NCBI RefSeq assembly: GCF_029168945.1
Contig: NC_083607.1
Coordinates: forward strand, 13,410,001 to 13,474,000
DNA length: 64,000 nt
DNA from: Cannabis sativa
Lineage: Eukaryota > Streptophyta > Magnoliopsida > Rosales > Cannabaceae
Direction of reading: 5' to 3'
Both the position numbers and the translations under genes were made by a program. The stretch's first letter is position 1; each line of letters opens with the position of its first letter. The notes below the pieces were generated by a model that did not search any database, was not told the DNA's origin, and saw only the letters and a list, made by a program, of their open reading frames with translations. Of the stretch, positions 59,955 through 64,000 are shown one piece after another.

Positions 59955-62229
59955 TGTAAACACCGTTTTGTTTAATTTGGAAATTAGCAGTTAATCACGT
60001 TTATTTATGAAAATTATTTATAGCTATTTAAATAATTATTTATACTGTTATTATTGAATTCAGAGATGCATTTTTATGTCATGTAGTAGTTTTCATAATT
60101 TTGCTTTCCGGTGCCCGGTAACATGGAACTCGGTGTTTGGCTCAGTAAAATCACAACTTAGTATGTTAGTAGTTTGGGACGGTTTATTAGACATTGGGAA
60201 AGTCGGGAATGGCCGGGAATTTAGAATTTCCCAAAAATACCCCTTTTAGTGTTATTATGTGATTTTAATGTGGAGGGGCAAAATGGTCTTTTTGCCCCAA
60301 TGATATTTTGTCCTTTAGTGGACTTAGAAAATAAGTTTATTATGTGTTTTTAATTATTTATTTGCTGAAATAAAAGATATGTTTGCTTGCATGTTTCCCC
60401 ATTTAATCAACACTTAGAAAAAAAATAGAAAAGATTTCAAAACACTCTTTCTTTTCCTCTCTCTTTTTCGGCCCCCTTGAGCAGCAAGAAAAGAGGATTT
60501 CCTCTTGAATTTCAAGCTGAGTTTTGCATTGATTTTGTGAACTCTTGTTGTGGTATGTTCTCTCTAGCTTTTCCTCCTTTGTTTTCTTGGAAAAAATGAT
60601 GAAAAATATGAGTTATGCATGGATTAATTGGTGTTGTTGCTGCTGTAAATTGTTGTTGTTGTTTCTGTGTTGAAAATGTTGATTTAAGTATGTTTAATTA
60701 GGTTGAATTGCATGCTAGTAGTTCTCGCTCTAGTTGGTTAGATGTTTTGTTAAAAAGGCTTGAGTTTTCAAAGAAAAATTGAGGTTTTGGTGGCTGTAAT
60801 GTTTGCTTGAGTTGTTATATGCTTGATTATGAGTTTGAAGCATGGATTGGATGCATGTTGGTTGTTTTTAACCAAGTTTGAGTTTGGAACTCAAAGCTTG
60901 GGCTTTAATGGTGATTTTCATTTCTGTGCATTCTGGGTGGATTTAATGCTTTAGAAATGTTATTTGGGTTATATGGAATAGGTCTGGAAGGTTGGAGGTG
61001 ATTTGGGTTGGATTTGGTTGAGATATGAATTTTTTAATTTCTGCCTGCGAGGAACCGGAATTCCGGTTGTGCATCATCAATTCCGGATGGGCTTCGAAAA
61101 TTCCCATAACCGAAATTCCGGTTGGGAAAATTTCAGAAACCCTAGTTTTCCTCGTTTTTGTGCTTTTTGGGGTATTTCCATGCTTTTTATCGATAGGGAA
61201 ACTTTTAGTTCCTAGTTTAAGTCCCCGGGAAGTGATTTAGCGTATCACTTATAGTGTTGTGATTTTTATGGTTTAGGAGCACATGTCCGTAGCGCGAGAT
61301 AGTTCCGGTCGGGTTGATGAAACACACCTGAATTCGAAATCCAGGTAAGAATAGTATAACAGTATGCATATGTAGATTACATGTTTAGCGTGCATGTAGG
61401 AAGCCTGTTAGATTACATTAGTTATGTATGTTGGCTTCGAACCATCCAACTGTGTCACGTCGGTACAGGCTGGAGTATGACCGACGGCGGAGTATGACCG
61501 GTTCGACCGATCAGTCGACACTTAGGTTGGTGGTTCCGTACTATTTGACGTATCACGTCGGTACAGGCCGGAGTATGACCGACGGCGGAGTATGACCGAT
61601 TTGACCGATCAGGCTGATACTGTAACACGTCGGTACAGGCTGGAGTATGACCAGCAGCCGGAGTATGACCGGTTCGACCGATCAGGCTGTTACTTGTCAA
61701 TAGTACCGTCCCTATGAACGTTCAGAACTCAGTACCGTGTTGGACACGGCAGTTAGGGGGACGCAGTATCGTGTTGGACACGGCAGTTAGGGTTATGATC
61801 AGGGGTATGGGCGTCTGATCATAACCGGGTCTTATGTATGAGTATTATTATGCTTTTCTTACTGAGTCTGTCGACTCATAGTGCTATGTTTATGTGTAGG
61901 TAAAGGCAAGGCTAGAGCTGATGGACCGTGAACGAGCCTATGAAGATTGTACATGTCGGGGCGGTTAGGCCTGGAGCGTACGATCCTCGGGACAGCAAGG
62001 CTATTTTTGTAACTAGTTGCTAGGCGACAATTATTTTGTATGAACAGTAAACTTTTGTAAATGATTTTGTAATCGGGATCCCGAGTCTTTTGTATAAATA
62101 TTTTATAAGTTTAATTAAAAAGCAAAAATTTTAATTAATCACGTTTTCCATAAACCTCGTTGATTAGCAACGAGCTGCACAGCATGTTTAAAAATCACGT
62201 AATACGCCTATGTTAGTTAGGGTGTTAAA
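59955..62229 (+). repeat. 3' LTR of element D (2,275 bp)
   Basis: Starts TGTAAACACCGT, ends GGGTGTTAAA. Aligns with the 5' LTR except for small deletions near 60805 and 61115 and altered patches at 61280-61330 and 61480-61600 with CAG loss. Repeat array at about 61455-61690. Confidence 0.92.
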
Positions 62230-63195
62230 AATTCTCTTATGGAAAGTTGTCTTTTTTAGGGAAACTTTGATTATTGCCTTTTTTTTATTTATTTCGATTG
62301 TATCTGTATACAATCAGAATATCTAATCTGTTTTTGGCAGGAATCAAGCATTAATAGAGGATCGGACCCGATTATAGCAAGTTTCCCGTTTCTGGTCTGA
62401 TCTGCTGCGTCAACATCCGAATCTGATGCTGCACATCGTGTTTTCTTAGGAAAGTTTTTGTACAGCTGTAGATTCGATCTTGTGACTGTCTCTAAGGTTT
62501 CTATGTTCTATAAATAGAGCCTAGAGAGCAGCCATTCGAATCAGCTCTTCCGTAATTTATTTTTTGCACTTATCTTATTTGAGAGAAGAGAGTTTTCTTT
62601 GTTTTGTGAGAGCCTAGTTGTTCATCTAGATTCTAGTTGTTTATTTCTGTTGTTACTCTGTCCTAGTTGTTGTGAAGAACTACTTGACTGAACAAGAGAT
62701 TGGTCTTCGGGAGAAGACTTGATAAAGCCTTACTTCAGGAGGAAGTAAGCACTTGGTCTTTGGGAGAAGACTTGTTGAAGCCTTACTTCGACAGGAAGTA
62801 AGCACTCACACTTCAAAGACGAAGAGAGTTCGCGCTTGAAGGTGTTTTAAGAAGTCAGATTCATAAAGTGGATTACAAAGGATTGCAACAATACTTTAGG
62901 GGAGTCTAGACTTGTTTAAGTCAATTGTCTTTGTAATTTTGATACTTTATAAATTGATTTCATTCTCTGGGCGTGGCCCCGTGGACTAGTAGTGTTCGGG
63001 AGAACACTGATACCACGTATAAATCTCTTGTGTCAAGTTATTTATTTTTCTGCAAATATTTTATATTCTATCTGTTCTGTTTTGTCACTGCAAAACGAGT
63101 TTCTATTGTAGCAGAATTACTTTCTGCTTCTACAAATGCATACAGTTTTATATTTTCTTATGTATAACTGAGATTTGCAAAAACACGATTTTTCA
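62230..63195 (+). repeat. 3' LTR of copia B, second piece
   Basis: Begins with the AATTC duplication of D, continues TCTTATGGAAAG as in the 5' LTR from about 8690, carries the TATA box (62508-62517) and 53-bp tandem pair (62700-62805), and ends TTTTTCA at 63195 followed by the ATTAT duplication. Confidence 0.93.
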
Positions 63196-63690
63196 ATTAT
63201 TATTACTACTCACATCAATAAATTTAATTAAATCCCTTTTAATGGCAAATTATATTAATTCAACTTTCTTATTTTCTCTAATAAGGATGCTTACTATATA
63301 AAAATAAATAAGTCTAATACTTATGTAACAATTTTATGTTTTATTTTTTATATATATAAGCCAATATATAAATTATGTACAAATTATATAATTAATAAGT
63401 AAAATATATCAAAATAATGACCATCTTATATATGACTATACTGTATATAACTAAAATACTCACTTTAAAAATTTGTTCTTACTCTTGTATAATATTAATA
63501 TATCTATTTTAATTTGTAATTTATACAACAATTAAGATGTTAAAATTAGATTTTATATTTTTTGTTACAATTATTTATAAAATAAAATTTAAGCAAACAA
63601 AAATAAAATTAAATGGTACAAAAAGAGCTAAGCAAACAAAAATAAAATTAAATGGAACAAAAAGAGCTAGGCACGTGCTAACTCACCTAG
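63196..63690. mobile_element. Possible Helitron 3' part, right of copia B
   Basis: AT-rich DNA ending in a GCACGTGC palindrome (63671-63678) and CTAACTCACCTAG before T, the layout of a Helitron 3' terminus (hairpin, then CTRR|T). It includes a 39-bp tandem pair at 63591-63668. Its candidate partner is the 5' end at 7936. No coding sequence. Confidence 0.35.
63591..63668. repeat. 39-bp tandem pair in the right flank
   Basis: Units 63591-63629 and 63630-63668, each starting AAGCAAACAAAAATAAAATT, differ by a single base (GGTAC/GGAAC). Confidence 0.9.
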
Positions 63691-63792
63691 TATTAAAAAA
63701 GGCATTTCGATTCATACTACAACGTCGTGTTGTTTTATCTTATGTATATTAAAGAAATTTACCCATTAGTTTTAATAATTTGTTTTGTGTTA

Positions 63793-64000
63793 CATTACAA
63801 AAAAATTTATTTTTTGTCACAACACAATTTGTGACTAAAAATAAAAAAAATTGTAACTAATTATAAATCAACATTGTTATGTTGGGGCTAAAGGATCCGT
63901 GACTAAAAATATTAGACACAAAAATTATAATTTGTTGTGACTAAATATATTTTTAGTCACAATACTTGTTGTGACTAAAACTAAATTAGTGACAACTTGT
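63793..64000. mobile_element. Start of a CACTA-like element, cut by window end
   Basis: CATTACAAAAAAATTTAT resembles the CACTACAAAAAA terminal form with one change, followed by repeated TTGTGACTAAA / TTTAGTCAC motifs in both orientations, as in subterminal arrays. The other end lies outside the window. The gap 63691-63792 shows no recognisable feature. Confidence 0.4.

Larger units (their letters stand above)
29998..62229 (+). mobile_element. Ty3/gypsy (Tekay/Del-type) element D
   Basis: Inserted in the 3' LTR of copia B with target duplication AATTC at 29993-29997 and 62230-62234. It has two LTRs of about 2.3 kb, a primer site, gag, pol and a polypurine tract. Two later insertions split it: a CACTA transposon in the 5' LTR and copia element E in the integrase tail. 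Without them it is about 9.6 kb. Its last bases are TTAAA where the family has TTACA, a single change in the terminal dinucleotide. Confidence 0.93.
8501..63195 (+). mobile_element. Ty1/copia element B, host of the nested cluster
   Basis: The element starts TGTAAAGTCC at 8501 and ends TTTTTCA at 63195. It is flanked by the 5-bp target duplication ATTAT at 8496-8500 and 63196-63200. Between the LTRs are an initiator-Met primer site, gag with two CCHC knuckles, protease, integrase, RT and RNase H, in the copia order (integrase before RT). The gag layout with a long coiled-coil segment between two knuckles resembles the SIRE/Maximus lineage, but that is not certain. The element was about 8-9 kb before insertions of F, the mosaic tract with C, and D. 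Its pol end, polypurine tract and the first 22 bp of the 3' LTR are missing at the 18343-29830 insertion. Confidence 0.92.

Overview
The window is plant nuclear DNA, most likely from a eudicot with a large repeat-rich genome. It is almost entirely nested transposable elements. I found no convincing host gene, no tRNA or rRNA gene and no CRISPR array. The evidence for a plant is the set of element families: Ty3/gypsy chromoviruses of the Tekay/Del type with initiator-Met-tRNA primer sites and a C-terminal chromodomain, plant-style Ty1/copia elements, a CACTA transposon with CACTACAAGAAA ends, and probable Helitron ends. I cannot name the species from sequence alone.

Layout. 1-5603 is the 3' part of a decayed gypsy element (A). 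5604-8500 is an old LTR remnant followed by AT-rich DNA with possible MITE and Helitron pieces. From 8501 to 63195 everything lies inside one copia element (B), proved by its LTR ends and a 5-bp target duplication ATTAT on both sides. B has been opened three times. A coding-free copia-like element (F, 12834-16668, duplication GCAGA) sits in its pol gene. A scrambled gypsy tract plus a complete gypsy element (C, 18343-29830) sits at the start of its 3' LTR. A second gypsy element (D, 29998-62229, duplication AATTC) sits 167 bp further into the same LTR. D in turn carries a non-autonomous CACTA transposon in its 5' LTR (32257-35428, duplication TCG) and a decayed copia element in its pol gene (E, 40381-59860, duplication GCAAC). 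E carries the youngest-looking gypsy element (G, 48082-57495, duplication AGAAC). The nest is therefore four levels deep: B, then D, then E, then G. 63201-64000 is right flank, with a possible Helitron 3' end and the start of a CACTA-like element.

Genes and function. The coding regions are gag-pol reading frames: capsid and zinc knuckle, protease, reverse transcriptase, RNase H, integrase and, in the gypsy elements, a chromodomain-like tail. All carry stops, frameshifts, deletions or insertions. The best preserved stretch is a 743-codon RT-RNaseH-integrase frame in G. All LTR elements with an assignable strand read on the plus strand.

Most worth a second look: (1) the 18343-19623 tract, where LTR and integrase pieces alternate across short microhomologies; (2) clustered patches where CAG is replaced by CGG or lost, which may be base-calling error at CHG-methylated sites or may be real; (3) a two-exon open frame with a clean intron inside the CACTA element; (4) a 501-bp duplication in one LTR of C; (5) a possible Helitron split by copia B.
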